Positions 1-13,573 of a stretch of DNA of 64,000 nucleotides are shown in pieces. The notes under the pieces were generated by a model. It worked only from the letters and a program-made list of their open reading frames with translations, was not told the DNA's origin and searched no databases. The stretch comes from Limonium bicolor. Its lineage: Eukaryota > Streptophyta > Magnoliopsida > Caryophyllales > Plumbaginaceae. A program made the translations under genes and the position numbers. The stretch covers positions 295,874,167-295,938,166 of the forward strand of contig CM041779.1 of the NCBI GenBank assembly GCA_023374045.1, given 5' to 3'. Positions within the stretch are counted from its first letter, which is position 1. Each line of letters starts with the position of its first letter.

Positions 1-2269
1 TGGATCGGACCCCTGGGTCGGACACCACCAGAACATGCCCAAACATTGTCAAATCTTCACTAAACTTTTCCTCAAGCCTTCTAATGTTTTCCAACACCAT
101 TTGGCACACTTATTCTCTCATACAACATCCATAAAACTCATTTTCTTTCTCCTTATACACTTACTCATTTCTTACCAAAATTCCTAACACTTATAATGCT
201 TTCTCCTTAGGTTCCTAAGTGGTGTTTCATACCTATGAGAACCACTATGCCAATAATGTTTCCTCACCACTACTACATCATCTCCCAAGCATCTTTACTT
301 CCCAACCAATTCCTTAAACATCTCTACAAGTCTATAGACCCTCCATACAATAAATTACTTCTTCCTTATATACCAACACTGTACAAGTCCTAAACACAAT
401 CTCACCATGATCTTGAAGTATCCCAAAACATTCTTTGCATTCTAAATCCTCTAGAACATTGCCTAAACCCTTTTTACATCTTAGAATACTCTAATGCATG
501 TTTCTTTCACTAGTAGAACACTTAACCATTCTAAGCATTTCCTAACTTACCAAAACTCATTTTAAACCCTTAGAACTTCTTTTTTATTACCTAAATTTTG
601 ACATGAACTCTCCTAGAACATTACTAAACCAAAACACATTGTTTTCACCATTAAACAACCAAGAACACTAAAATCCATCAAACACATTCTTATACACAAA
701 ACTTCACTCATTTAGCACTACATCACAATATAGTGCATAATTTAAATTGCTTGGCACTTAGGCCCTTAAATAACATGGCTTTTAGGCCCTTAAGATGCAT
801 AAATCATAAACACTGAATTTCCCACATTATATTTGCCTTTGACCTGCAAATACACTCAACAACACATATTTCTTTTACTAAGCCTTTGAGAACATTTTAC
901 TAAGTCATTCACCATTGGCTCCTTAGATCATTTTAACAAGCAACATAAGCTCATTTCTCCTAAGACTTTAAACCACATTAGGTTAGCACATTTACCTTTT
1001 TTTTCCTCACAACTTCTTTCTTGTTTCCTTGACTAAATCGGCAAGGATTTTGATTGTTTGTCAACTTCTAAACATTATACAAATGATAAAATGAGTATAC
1101 AAGCTTCATGCTTCATCTCATTGTAAACCCTAGATTATACATTGTTTTAAAAACATTAAGATAGTTGTTTTACCTTAGAACTTGAAGAGAGTTTGAATAT
1201 ATATCAAGTGAGGACTCCACCTAGTCCATGAAAGGTTGGAATGAAGCTAGAACAAAGCAACATAAGGACACCATTAAGAGTGATTTTCGGACAACACAAA
1301 AACATGAGGGAAACATCATTTTTCTTTGAGTTTCCTTACCTTGAAGCAAAGGAGAACAATAATATGTGAAAAGATGAGCTCAAGCTCCTCCGATGGAGAT
1401 TCTTCTTGGCACCAAAATGGAGCTCTTGAGATTTTGAAAGGATAGAATTGAAGAGCTTGATGAGAGGAAGAGAATGGTGGTCTTAAAATTTGATTTGGCA
1501 AAATGAGCTAGGAGATACAAGTGGTCAAAGATGGTATTGTGTGTGTACTATTGCAAACCGTGAATGGAGAGCAAGAAGAAGATAGAAGAGAGGTTGAAGA
1601 CGTGTGAAATGAAGAGGGAAATGAGAGAATGAGATAAGTTTGTAAGTTTTAGATATTTAAGTAGTAAAAGCAAATAGTACTTTCTACTTTACAACTTTAG
1701 TTAGCTTATTTTTTTGTTTAAGTATGGTGAGTCATTACCATAAAAACCGGCCCCCTTAAGTTACTAGGCCAATTTAATTACTTATACAAACATATGTTAC
1801 AAACTAGCTTATTTTAGTTACTATTCACTAAAACAAGGCACATTGATGTGAAATTTTTGATTTCCCATTGATATAGACTTCCAAATGTGATACTAAGTAG
1901 TACACATATTAATTAAAGAGTAATGATGGACATTTAGCCATTCAAAACTCATTTACAAGACAATTTTCCAAAAATGTGCTTTAAGCCTTCTTAAAGCACA
2001 TTTTGTGTTTTTACTTGTTTTCAAGCTTGGTTTTCTTTGGTAATTGGTTTAATATGTTCATTAGTATATAAATAAGGTCTTGGTAAGCTCATTAGGTCTC
2101 ACCCAAGCTTATCCCAAGCTTAGAACACATTTTAGCCCTAATTGACTTTAAGGCATTTATTTGTGTTTTCTATGGTTTAAATTGTTTACTAATGTTTCTA
2201 AGACTCTTTTTAGTCTTAATATACCATATTTAAATGTTTAAACAACATACTAAGGTTTGGGGTATTTCA
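1..2269 (-). mobile_element. LTR fragment of a gypsy element, minus strand, cut by the window edge
   Basis: The right end reads ggtttggggtatttca, the reverse complement of the LTR start TGAAATACCCCAAACC seen in elements A, C and G. Read on the minus strand it follows the left end of the G LTR closely, including a TATA/GGGGGCCGG block near 1740-1755 and the acceptor-like TGTATTTGCAG near 845-860. Positions 1-45 still hold GGTCGG-type stem sequence. It lies inside the left LTR of element A, because the sequence from 2270 continues the A LTR. Small open frames in it are not coding. Its other end and its target duplication are outside the window. Confidence 0.85.
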
Positions 2270-2457
2270 TAGGATGTGAGGGGATTGTAAGAATGATATG
2301 TATTTGGTTAAGACTTGTAAGTACTAATGTTCGGTATATTCTGTTAGTTAGACCATGGCAAGGTCCTGGAATGTATTTGAATCCACTGCAACGTTTGTAT
2401 ATATGGTGATAAGTTTGCGATAACCACGATTGGATCGAGATGGGGTGTTACAAAAAG

Positions 2458-2469
2458 TGGTATCAGAGC
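2458..2469 (+). other. Primer binding site of element A (initiator Met tRNA)
   Basis: TGGTATCAGAGC begins five bases after the LTR end (..GGGGTGTTACA, 2452) and is complementary to the 3' end of plant initiator-Met tRNA. It overlaps a hairpin at 2464-2483 (arms CAGAGCGT and ACGCGCTG around loop AGTT, one mismatch) that is also found in B, E and G. Confidence 0.92.
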
Positions 2470-5400
2470 GTAGTTACGCGCTGATGACAAGGAATTACCG
2501 AACTTAGGAGAATACTGAGGTTGAGTTTGAGTTATGGGTTAAGGGTTGAGAGATAGAGTGAGAGGTGCGTTAGTTTGGACTTCCCGGTGTTTACCGGATA
2601 TCCATAGTACCTAAGCCGCCCTCCACATCCCTTGCTTGAATTATGGGGAACAAATGCCAGAGAGAAGAAAGCCTTCTCTTACTTGGGGAAACCCGATCTG
2701 GCAGTTAGTTAACAGTAAGCAATACAAGAAACATCTTGTTGAGCGACAGTTTATGAGGACTTGAATGTTTTAATGGAGGGCAACAGTGAAATAGGTGCTA
2801 CTAACGGAATTCTACCAGTAAGGGAACGGAAATTACCGGCAACATGGGTCGACATGCTACGCAGTCGAGTTACACCGCAATACCAATGATAGGGAAAGCA
2901 CTACGAGTGCAATGGATAGGAAAGGATAAGCGATATGAGTACCGGACAGTGGTCCGAATGAGCATAACAGTGGGATAATACATAACATGAGAGTTAAGAT
3001 TACTGGAAAGTCTAGTTAGAAACGGGAACTCCAAACCCCATACAATGAGAAAGATTACAAAACCTGGCTGACATGGCGCAGACGACGATAAATACACGTA
3101 CAACTGTATACCGGAATAGGACTACGATGTAGTGCCTAAAGGAGAACCATTACTTAGTAACCACGACAACTTTGTGGGAGCGGGAACGAGGATTAAGACA
3201 TAAGAAAATAATAAGGGGGTTTCCTCAGAAAGAGGAACACTCTGATAAATGAGTGCACTGTCAAACCAACCAGGAAACTGCCGGATGGCTAGTTATCCAA
3301 AATAAGAGAACATCGAAGGAGTCCTGGGGACTACCAAAGATATAGAAAATAGGTGGAAGTACAACCACCGACGCACGCAGTACCGGTAGCCCATCTTGCA
3401 TGGCGCACTTGTCGTAGCAAGTGCTACCACGGTTAAGCTACGCAGAAAGCCATCATGGCGAGATAGTAGAACGCTGCAGTTGTAGTAATACCGGATTGTA
3501 AATCCATAAGAACGGGAAAATGAGACCTTGGAAAGGCCTGACAGCCTGACCATGATAGGATGAGTCGACACACCAGTCAGCAGGGAGCTGAACTTAGACG
3601 GAGTATTAAAGGATAAAAAAATTAATTAACCACAGTACAACCTACTACAACAACAACAACCGACAGTACGGTAAGAACACCAAACCCGGATCTCAAAGAG
3701 AAGAACCTAAGAGATCGCTCAGTAATCCGAGCAAAACATTACATGTAAGAAATAACATACAAGCAATGTATTATAAGATACAATGAAGGCAGTCGACACA
3801 ACGTCTTCCAACGAGAACGGGATAGAACTCCCGAGGTGATCATTGAGAATACCAGTAATAAACATTCTTCATTGAAGATGTTGGTAAACCCCGAAAACAG
3901 GGACAGAGGAAGTGAACTTAAGTTATAACCTACTAAGGATTAAAGACATACAATCCTGACAGAGGAAAGCTCAGAGGACTACTCCCCACAGAGCGGGCAT
4001 AGTCGAGCCGAACAAACCGATAAATGAAAGTTAGTATTGTTGCCTGACTCATTAACACCCAAGTATGATTAATCATCAACGGGTGGCGTAGTCAACGAGA
4101 GTTGAACGAAGCATTGAGATGGAAGCACATGATAACCTGGACAAATATCCAATTTAGACACCGTAAGGCAGACGCCTAATATGAACCTAACCTTGATTGC
4201 TAAAAGACATAAGTCTAGTAAAATGACAATATTTTCAAGGACACTAAGTAACCTCAGATCACCTGAATGAACTTCCATAGCGGTAAGCAGGATGCAGCAA
4301 CTTGCCATGAGACCCGTTACTACATTTAATATGTAAACTAATGGCGGATAGTGTTCAAAGAACCAGAAATCTACGAGGATAACCTACAGATGAGCAAGAG
4401 TACAAGGAGTGAACCGAGCACCGGCTCTCACCCAATGATATTAAGCACTAAGAGCCTACGAGCCAAGGATGTTGACCACATCAGAGCCGAGGCACAGTAA
4501 GTTATAAGAGAGCTTATCTAAGCCATGAAGGAACTACAATTCGTAGATATGAACGGTTACCAAACCTATAACTTAGATTGCGGAAAATATTGCCAGGAAA
4601 AGGCACCAATGAGAATAATGAGATAGTACATTGGCAGGCGCGGAGAACGAACCATGCCTTTTAGGGTGGGGATACCTCTCCTTGTTGTGAGGCCATGAGT
4701 GGGAATAAACCCCTCAAAAAGGGCTTTCACTTATTAGAGATGTAATACGCTTTTGTTAGAGAATGGAAACTGTAAACCTTGAGATTACCTTAGAACATAC
4801 CAGATACACTTGAGTAATAAGGAAGGATGTAGAGACAGACCTCATATCCAACACCCAGGATTTAAGAATCAGTAATCGTCAGAGATAAACGTTGTGAGTG
4901 CACAACATGGCACGTTAAGTGACCAACGCCCAGAAGAGCTTGTGACTCAACGGATGACTTCTTCAGTAACCGGCTAAATTACATGGTAAATAACATCATA
5001 AAGGATGAAAGAATGTGAGAGAAATTAGCCTACTTGCGAACTTGAGATTGAAGCGAAACACCTTCATATTAAGGGATAACAATTTTACAACATGGTACGG
5101 CAACCGCCAAACACCGAAATTAGAGAATCCCCAGTGTGTTTACACTAGGAAGGAATTGGGTATAAGATAAGATGTTAGAATAAATGAGGAAGTAGTTGCA
5201 CCATCAATGGGCAACAGAGTAAAGAACAACTACCACGGCAGAGGTGATCGTGAGTACAATATGTATATAAGGGGATTAAGTCATGGTGCGCAGTAAAGCG
5301 ACCATCACACGTAAGCCATCAAATATTGACACTGAGGCAATTAGATCTATGAGCTAAGACCGTTATAAGTAAGGAAATAAGATGGAAGACGAACTGTGCA

Positions 5401-6687
5401 TTAACGCCAGTAGTCTAGACCATGCGAGGTAAGATTTCACAGGAAGCACTACCCATTCCTTAAGGAACTGGAAGTGCGCTCCTAGTAGATCAGAATATGA
5501 GAAACAAGATAAGAGGCTCTATGGAAGGAGACCTCAGTTAGTAAGAGATCAAGTTAGTGCAGAATACAGAAAGGAACTAGAGCATACCATACTTAAGAAC
5601 AAAGTAAATGGATTTCCCTTGATTAAGTTCAAGAAGAACAATAAATGTTATCATGGAACGATGAAGAGGAGATCGACAACAGAATACTTCATAATTAGCA
5701 ATAGCTAAACGTCTGACGGACACTACGAGTTTACTAAAATGAGACGTGGGACGACTGCACCCCACAAGGGCTTGCAGGCCTGACAGACTCATTTATGAGT
5801 TAGTCGGGTAAGTAGTAATGTACCAGTAAGGTACCCCATGCATGTGGATGAGTGGTGTAAGGAACACGAGAAGTAGTCGACTCCGTACCACGGACAACAA
5901 CGCAATATCAGACAAGAGCAGCTACTACCGCAAACAGTTGAAGAAAAAAATTCAGTTGAACCAACAACGCAAAAGAATCAGAGAACAAATAATTAAGGAC
6001 TATGAAGTGCGAAGAGCACGGATTGTTAAGCACAGACATTGGACATGTCTTAAGACGTAAGAGATTAAACTGTAAAGCGCAATAAGCACTAAACAGTAGT
6101 TTCAGATTAAAGGTCATCCTCAGACCAAAGGTCAGATGGAAAGAACGACCTAGATACTTGAGAGAAAATTAAGAGAACATTAGATCTTCAGGGAGAATGG
6201 ATAGACGAGTTACAACTCATTAAGGCCGTGTATATATAAAAATAACACGTGTCCACTGAGAGACCAATATTCCTAAAACTGTAAGGAGGCAGAAGGATAT
6301 ACAATATTATGAAAGAATAAGAAACGCAGTTAAGCCTAAGAATATCAGAGTGGCGCAGCGGGAGCTAGCTAATTAGTACCTTAAAAGGTTGAACATACCT
6401 GTTGAACCGGAAGGAATGATGTACCACACATCTTTCAATGGAACAAATATAAGATTTAGCAACTGAATGCTTTAGTACCCTTGAGGTTAGACCAAACTAA
6501 GTTAAGAAAACGGTATAAGTACCGTTAAGAATCCTCGATACAGAGACTAAGCCATTAACATAGTTATGACCCTCTGATCGAATTATAACTGAGATAGTTG
6601 ACATGGAAACTAGAATGCTTGGTGAAAATTAGACATCTTGAACCTATGTTCAAGGATGATATATTGTTGATTACGTGGGCATAATCC

Positions 6688-6706
6688 ATTTTTAAGGGGG
6701 GTAGAG
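6688..6706 (+). other. Upstream polypurine tract copy of element A
   Basis: TTTTTAAGGGGGGTAGAG lies directly after the decayed Pol tail. It matches the true tract at 7847-7863 almost base for base but is 1.16 kb from the LTR. Confidence 0.65.
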
Positions 6707-7845
6707 CAAAAACCGCTTAGCGTATGTTTATGTACTAAGTATGTAAACTACGGTGTGCATAGCACAAAAAAATTTGAGAATTTGTTTTACATAAAAATTT
6801 TGAGATAAATCATGGTTATTGCACACAGAAGATGTGAATACCATACATATTAAGTACCTATCTTGTTAACTCCGGTGTGAGTTCAAGTTAAGAGAACTGG
6901 TGAAGAGGATTAAGAAGACTTAAGGAATATGGAATATATGAGATATGGGTCGATATGAAAGTATGTGTGAGATAAGGATAAGATAACACTATGAGATATT
7001 ATTTGATATGAGTATAAGGTAGGAAAAAGTAATGCTATGAGGTATAAGACGGTGAGAGTTGGCATGAGACTGATATAGAAGTAGTAATGGGAGCCTTGAA
7101 GTAAGTACTAAGAGATGAATTGGGAATGATTGATGGACTAAGTCCACACCTTGGAGATGTATTGATTACGATTAGAAAGACTAAAAAGATAGAAAATTGG
7201 ACATGAGTGAATTATATTAATGTTTGAAAATGACGTGGGAGGTGGAACTTGATTTTCTAGGGATCAAGGGAAACCGAACACAAATTGGGGTGGAAGGATA
7301 GTTCAACACTGATGCTGATCACATCAGGGTTGGATGATTCCTGAAACTCCCTACCAGTGGTCCCAATTAAATCACGCTATGGATAGAGGCTTTAGGATAA
7401 AACGAAATTGGAGATGATTGTATTTTCAAATAGAGGGAATTATTCCTCACTTGACCTCGTAAAAAGGATTTCCTTTTTACTGAGTCTCGCCCATGAAGTC
7501 GAGGATGCATGAGCCTTTGTCTTCGGACCGGTGACATGGGAGAATAGATTTGTTTTGTATTCTGGCCCATGGTTCATGGACGAATGTGCCTTTGTCTACG
7601 GACCGGTGACATGGGAGAATACGATGAAAATTATGTGATTGTTTTAATCATCAAAAAGGAACAAAGAGAATTTTGAGTGCTGTACATGCTTAAGCATGTT
7701 GTGTGATATTTGAGTATAAGAATATGACGGACCTAATGATTCAATGAGTTTAAGTACACATAAGTGTGATCTATATGATCTATGGAATGAGGTAAGGCAT
7801 GTATTCTAATAAGATAAGATGCATGGGAACTTTGGGGACAAAGTT

Positions 7846-7863
7846 CTTTTAAGGGGGGTAGAT
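7846..7863 (+). other. Polypurine tract of element A
   Basis: TTTTAAGGGGGGTAGAT ends directly at the right LTR (TGAAATACCCC from 7864). This is the expected plus-strand primer for Ty3/gypsy elements. Confidence 0.85.
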
Positions 7864-8384
7864 TGAAATACCCCAAACCTAAGTATGCTAAGTAAACATC
7901 AAGTGATGATGTAATAAGGCTAAAACATGCCTTAGAAACATTGGTAGACAGTTTAAACCATGGAAAACACAAGAAAATGCCTTAAGGGCAATTAAGGCAA
8001 AAACGTGCTCTAAGCTTGGAGTGACTTTGATTAGCACCCAAATACCATTATAAGAGTTTATTAACATGCTAATGGACATGTTAAATCAATTACCAAAGAA
8101 AACCAAGCTCAAAAACAAGCTTAAACACAAAATGTGCTTTAAGACTCCTTAAAGCACCTTTTGAGACATTGACTTAGAAATGGGTTTTGAGTGGCTAAAT
8201 GCCCATGATTACACCTTAATCAACACGTGTACTAATTAGTATCACATTAGGAAGCCTAAATCAATGGGAAACCAAAAATTTCATAAATTTGTGCACTAAT
8301 TTGTGAATAGTGCCAAATAGTGCCTAGTTTAAGTTTTGGTCAACATAAGTCAATTAGTTGGTCAACCAAGACCATAGATATCTT

Positions 8385-8398
8385 TATTATAAAGGGGG
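8385..8398 (+). promoter_or_regulatory. TATA-like box of the A LTR
   Basis: TATTATAAAGGGGG lies about 520 bp into the LTR, followed by GGCCGG and then a pyrimidine-rich stretch typical of plant transcription start regions. The GGGGGCCGG block recurs at the same place in the LTRs of C (29943) and G (50139 and 60370). If it is the promoter, everything from about 8450 rightward in the LTR is transcribed leader. Confidence 0.45.
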
Positions 8399-8801
8399 TG
8401 GCCGGTTTTGATGTGGGAAGTCACCACATGACTAAGCAACTAAAGGAAAAGAAGAGGAAAAGAGAGAATAGTACTATTTGCTTTAAAAGACAAATATCTT
8501 TACTTTAGCCTACCTCTCTCCTCTCTTCTTCATTTCTTTCTTCTTCCACCGTTTTTTCTTCATCTTAATCCTCTCCAAACCGTGACTTACAGCCCCATTC
8601 ATGCTCCACCTTCAACTGCTCACATAATCTTCATTTTAGCTCCAAATCCAAAAAATAAGCTTAGATAACTCTTAGTTAGACCAAGGCCTTGCTTCCTATC
8701 TTTTCAAAATTTGAAAAGCCTCATTTTGGAGCCATGGGAAATCACCATTGGAGGAGGAAAAGCTAGCTTGAGGTGTTCATTATCTTCTCCATTCATTCTA
8801 G

Positions 8802-9396
8802 GTAAGGAAAATGTAAGAAAAACCAAGTTTCCATCACTTTTCCTCCATGACCGAAAATTACCTTCTTATGGAGCCTTGTTTTATCCATTGTTCTAGCTTG
8901 ATTCTATTCTCCAAGAGCTAGAGGAGGTCCTTCTTGATTCATATCCAAGCCTATCTTAAGACTCCAAGGTAAAACATTCATTTTAATACCTTAGAACACA
9001 TTTTAACCTAGGGTTTACTCCTTAAGGTTAGTGTATTGTTTAGCACTCATGAGAGTCATTGTATATTGATTAGGACATTGGCAAGGGAAATTAAGATGGT
9101 GGCCGAGATTCCCAAGGGAAAAAGCCTAAGGTGAAAGTTAAGAGAAACTTGAGGAAAATAAGGTAAATTGCTTACCTATTGGTGGTTTAAGGTTTTAAGG
9201 AATGAGATCTAGATAAGTACTAATGTAGCTTAAAGCTTACATTATGTAATGGGTTATATAACCTAGGAAAAAGAATTTAAACAAGCTTATGAACTTGTGA
9301 ATAAGAAGTCAATGGAAATAAGTTAGTAAGATGAGCTTAAGGTGAATTCAGAGAAAACTTATATTGCTATGGGAGCATTGTTGTGTGTATTTGCAG
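8802..9396 (+). other. Putative leader intron inside the A LTR
   Basis: Donor-like CTAG|GTAAGG and acceptor-like GTGTATTTGCAG|GTTG are 595 bp apart. The same pair occurs in the C LTR (30350-30944, also 595 bp) and in the G LTRs (50561-51054, 494 bp; 60786-61278). Conservation across families suggests splicing of the long leader. There is no transcript evidence. Confidence 0.4.
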
Positions 9397-10582
9397 GTTG
9401 AAAGCTTTTATATGTGGGAAATTCAGTGTTTAAGTTTAAGTCATTTAAGGGCCTAGGAGCCATGTCATTTAAGAGCCTTAGTGCTATGCAATTTAAAATT
9501 GTTGCACTATATTAAGTTTGTTGTGAATGAGTTGATTTGGGTGAGAAAGAATGATGAGAAAGGATTTGATGTGTGTGAGATGATTGAATGAGAAAAACAA
9601 TGCTTATGGGCATGATAATATACTAGAGGAGCTATGGCGAAATTTAAGTAGAAACAAGTGTTTAGTAGTGGTTGTGAATTGATATGACCCAAGATTTTCT
9701 AGGAGTCATTAAAAAGGAACTTGAGTAGAAATGAGTTAACTAAGGAGTTCTTGAGGTATGGAATGGCCTAGAGTCATCTAGGATGAACTAGAGGTTAAAT
9801 GGGTGTATTAGACACAACAAACTCATGTTATAAGGAATGTTAAGACTTGAGCAAAAATCTGGAGGAAATGGAGTACAATACTTTGAGATGATTTAGGTAT
9901 GAACTGGAGAATATAGCAATGAGAAATCTTGATAGCTTGTGTGAGTGGTGAAGATGCTAGTAGTGGATTAATAAGGTCATAGTTGGATGGTAAAGGGTGG
10001 ACTTGGGTGATGGAAGTGAAAATTGAAGGAGAATGTTGTCAATTGGGTAAAAGAGATGGAAATGTTTAAGGAGGGTGTAGCATGGTCAAGGTAAATGAAG
10101 AACAATGTTAAGGTGCTAATAAGATGGGAGGAAATGTATAGGTAAGTTCATGAGTTTAGAGTGATGAGTAATAAATGGAAAGGAGAGGCATTTGTGCATG
10201 GGTATGCAAGATGACTTGAGGAAGTTTTGGTAAAGGAACTGAAGATGGAAAATGATGTTTATGAAGTGCTCAAACTGTTAAGGAGGGAACACTTGGGTTG
10301 GTTGAAGTTTTATAAGAATTTAGTAAATGTTTAAGAAGATCCTTGGTGGTTGTTTTAGTGAGTTTAGAGGATGTTTTAAGGCGAGTTTAAGTGCCTAAAT
10401 GGTATTAGGACATATGGGGAAACTTGTGGTGAAGTTTGGGCTGAATTTAACACTTAGAAATAAGTTTCTGGAGCCGACCTACCTTAGGACCGACCTTGGC
10501 AAGGTCGGTCGGGCTCAATATACACATGCAGGAAACTCTCTGGAATGGACCGACCTTAGGACCGACCATGGACAAGGTCGGT

Positions 10583-12003
10583 TGATAAGTGGTGAAAATA
10601 TATATTTCTATGGGTTATTTCCGCAAGTATTTTACATGATTTATAACATTATTTCACCACTTTATGGAGTATTTTATTTTTATTAGTGAACTTACATATT
10701 TTTATTGTCTTTTAGATGAATGCTAAATTTGACATTGGCTACCTACTGCAAGCAAGCAAGCTACCCGCTGCAAGCAAGCAAGCTACCCGCTGCAAGCAAG
10801 CAGGCTACCCGCTGCCTACAACCATGCACGACTTGAAATAATTCTCCCACGCATGTAAACTATATGGGCACGCACATCAGCATGCTTTTATTCTTCAACA
10901 GCAGTGTGCACGTGAAAAGCAGCAACATTTATATATCAACATGCATATAATACGTGAAGCATGCACATAATATTTCTCTGGGCTGCAGACTACAGTGGGC
11001 TGGATCTATTCTCACACGGGTTGCGCATGAATTTGCTCGAGTGGACCTCCGTCGGTGGCAAGGACTCAATACGGACAAATATACATACATATATATATAT
11101 ATATATATACGGGAGAGGACTGGACTCGAGACAAAAAGAAACAGACAGAAAAGAAAGAGAACAGAGGCGAAGTCGAAGACGAGAAGCACACCACGGAACG
11201 GGAAAAGAAGAAGAAAAAGGAGGAAGACCCCACTTCCATTAAAAGCTTCTTCAACAACTCATGGCTATCTCTTTTACTCTCCTCTTCTTTATCTCTTTAA
11301 CGTTTGAGTAGTCCTATTTTGTACCCTTGGGATGGGGTTTGACCCCAAATCCCCAAACTAGCATGTAAAACCTAATTTGCTTAAATATAGTTGTTTTGTC
11401 TCTCTAAATTTAATTAATGTGCTAGATTGATCACCTTTGTGCATTTGTGGTTTCTTCTAACTTCATACATGTGTGAGTTAGAGATTTTGGCCAAGAGAGA
11501 GACAAACCCTAGATTTTTCCTTCTTTAATTAGTCGGTGGATTTAGTGCTATTGTTAAGGGCTTGTATTTAATGCTATCTAGTGATGTTTACCCAACCTAA
11601 CCGAAGGGTTTATTTAACTAGATAAGATTTGACTTTCACTAGGATTTTAGAGTTAGTCATAATTTTAGTCCTAATAGACAACTAGAGCAAATTGGGATAA
11701 AATGTTATGTTTGGGAGTATTTGGGTGATTACACTTTCCCGAGGTACATCTTCATTTCAATCCATTAAAATACCACTTTAGTTTATTTGTTTTCTATTTT
11801 TATCATTAAACCGAATCACTACGCTTGCCTCCGGCTAAACCCATATTTTTACCGTTTCTAATTGAACAACTAAATACCGAGACTAGGGAGATAGAACCAA
11901 TTTCCTTGTGGATACGACACTTGTTGTACTACATCGAATAGGTGCACTTGCCTACTCTTTGCATATATTTATATATTTTGTGATATATATTATTTGCACA
12001 ACA
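10583..12003 (+). mobile_element. Solo LTR (1421 bp), probably of the Tat/Athila type
   Basis: It starts TGATAAGTGG and ends TTGCACAACA, and is flanked by the perfect 5-bp duplication TCGGT at 10578-10582 and 12004-12008. No primer site or coding region is inside, so it is either a solo LTR or a short non-autonomous element. The stretch near 11905-11950 (CTTGTGGATACGACACTTG and on) resembles the 3' end of Tat/Athila LTRs; I base the clade call on that alone. It contains a 22-bp tandem repeat (10739-10815) and a TA microsatellite (11087-11110). Confidence 0.75.
10739..10815 (+). repeat. Tandem repeat, about 22-bp unit, three copies
   Basis: The unit CTACCCGCTGCAAGCAAGC is repeated with small changes inside the solo LTR. 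Confidence 0.8.
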
Positions 12004-13540
12004 TCGGTCGGGCTGAAAAACAAAGGGCAAAAATGTTTCTGGAATGGATCGATCTTGTGGACCGAACTTGCAAGGTCGGTCGAGGTAGAATTTTCTGCCG
12101 GTAATGTGTTCTGGAATGGACCGAGCTTAGCAAGGTCGGTCGTAGTGTAAATTTTGAAACCCGAATGTCACTGGAATGGACCGACCTTGGGTAAGGTCGG
12201 TCGGTAGGGTCGGTCGACCCTTAAGATTTTTTTAAAAAAGAAACTCTAAGAGTGCTAAGTGGTATTGATGGTACCCCATTAAGAGGGCAATGATGATTAG
12301 AAACATAAAGACCTAAGGGATTAAGTTAAGAATAAACTTAAACGTCTAAGGTTAAGTTTGTAAGACTAAGTTAGAAGAACTTAAGTGGTGTTAGATGGGG
12401 AACATTAGTGACTAAGTGAGTCAAATAAGTTAGCTTTATTGGAAAAGTAATTAACAACCTAAAACTGAATGAATGTTTTAGGACCTGAAAGTTTGGACTC
12501 CGGAGGAGAGTAATCAACCAAACGACCAACGGTGAACGGTACAGTCTTCTTGTGACCTGCTTGCTAATGAGGTGTCCCTTGGCTTGTGTGCTATTTTTTT
12601 ATGTGTGTGCCGACTAAACAAGATAAAGCATGCAACCAGAATATTATGTTTATTGTATTGTTGTGTGATGTTTGAAAACTAACACAACTTACCGTGAGAA
12701 CCTACTAACTAACGTTTAGTAAGGAATCGAGTGAGACCAAGGAACACTCCCTAATATTAGTTTGTTTAAAAACCGAAAGAGGTTTAATCAACAAACATTG
12801 TCTTGAGACTTCTACTAACTGGTACTTGGGGGGAGTGAGGAATCCGGGACTGACTCCGGTCATGCATGTTAAAGAAAGGGGTCGGTATCTAAAGTAGATC
12901 CGACTTCCGCTTAAGGACTTGTCTTCAGACTTGTTGCCTAGGGTCGGTTGCCGGCTCAGCTACATTGGACTTCCCGTCCAAGGTAGGAGGTATTAAGATG
13001 GTGTGGTAGGATCACCTAAATCCTAAATTATAAGATAAGTTGTTTATTCAACCAATGGAGTTAATAGCTCATTGGCTAGGGTTGCTTTTGACCCGACAAA
13101 AATAAACATTGAGATAAGATACAATCATTTCTATTTAAAGAGTGGTTTGTATTCTAAGATTAAGATAAGGTTTGAGATAAGTTGCAACCATTTCTATTTA
13201 AATGATGGTTTGTATTCTAAGACAGAGATAAGCTACATCCATTTCTATTTAAAGAATGGTTTGTTTTCTAAGACTAAGATAAGGACTAAGATTGAGGTAA
13301 GATAAGGTTGGATTGAGAATAAGAGGAAACATAATTTAAGGAGTTAAATAATTGACTCATTAATTAAGGGAACGCATTTAAGTCGTTCATTGTGTTTGAA
13401 CTTTGATTGTTCATATTTGGCTTGTTGTTTATTGCACTTTCTATTATGTTGTGCATCTAATCAACCTCCATGCTATCGACAATTAGTCGTCGTAGCCACG
13501 TTAGCTTGGGGGCCATGGGGGATCGTACCAGCAATTTTGC

Positions 13541-13573
13541 TGACCCCCTTTGGGGGCTGTTTTTATTACGCAG
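13541..13573 (+). promoter_or_regulatory. GC hairpin plus acceptor-like site near the A LTR end
   Basis: GACCCCCTTTGGGGG forms a short GC stem, followed by a T-rich run and CGCAG|GTGAACG. The same block lies 300-500 bp before the LTR end in A-prime (14351-14386), B (18982-19017), C (33639-33676), G (53029-53067, 63245-63285) and, on the minus strand, F (46379-46411). Confidence 0.55.

Larger units (their letters stand above)
2453..7863 (+). pseudogene. Decayed interior of element A, no intact gag or pol
   Basis: About 5.4 kb without a convincing coding region. The only recognisable coding trace is near 6510-6690. There, the order of a VRILDTETK-like stretch, an LWSNYN-like stretch and a TWE-like stretch can be followed with many stops and shifts, which matches the chromodomain-like Pol tail kept at 59341-59520. 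The segment from about 6070 to 7800 is shared with the element C remnant (20582-22278). A 76-bp duplication (units starting about 7489 and 7565) is also shared with C. The rest shows nothing I can name. Confidence 0.6.
10483..12225 (+). repeat. GACCGACC stem-loop array of the A LTR, split by a solo LTR
   Basis: Units begin with CTGGAATGGACCGACC and close with a reverse-complementary GGTCGGTC. The best unit here pairs 12179-12188 with 12193-12202. Two units lie left of the solo LTR and three to four lie right of it. Corresponding arrays occur in B, C, F and G. Confidence 0.75.

Noticed and set aside
10929..11307. Overlapping open frames of 60-117 codons on both strands
   Set aside because: They lie inside the solo LTR over a TA microsatellite and purine-rich DNA; no protein-like pattern in any frame.
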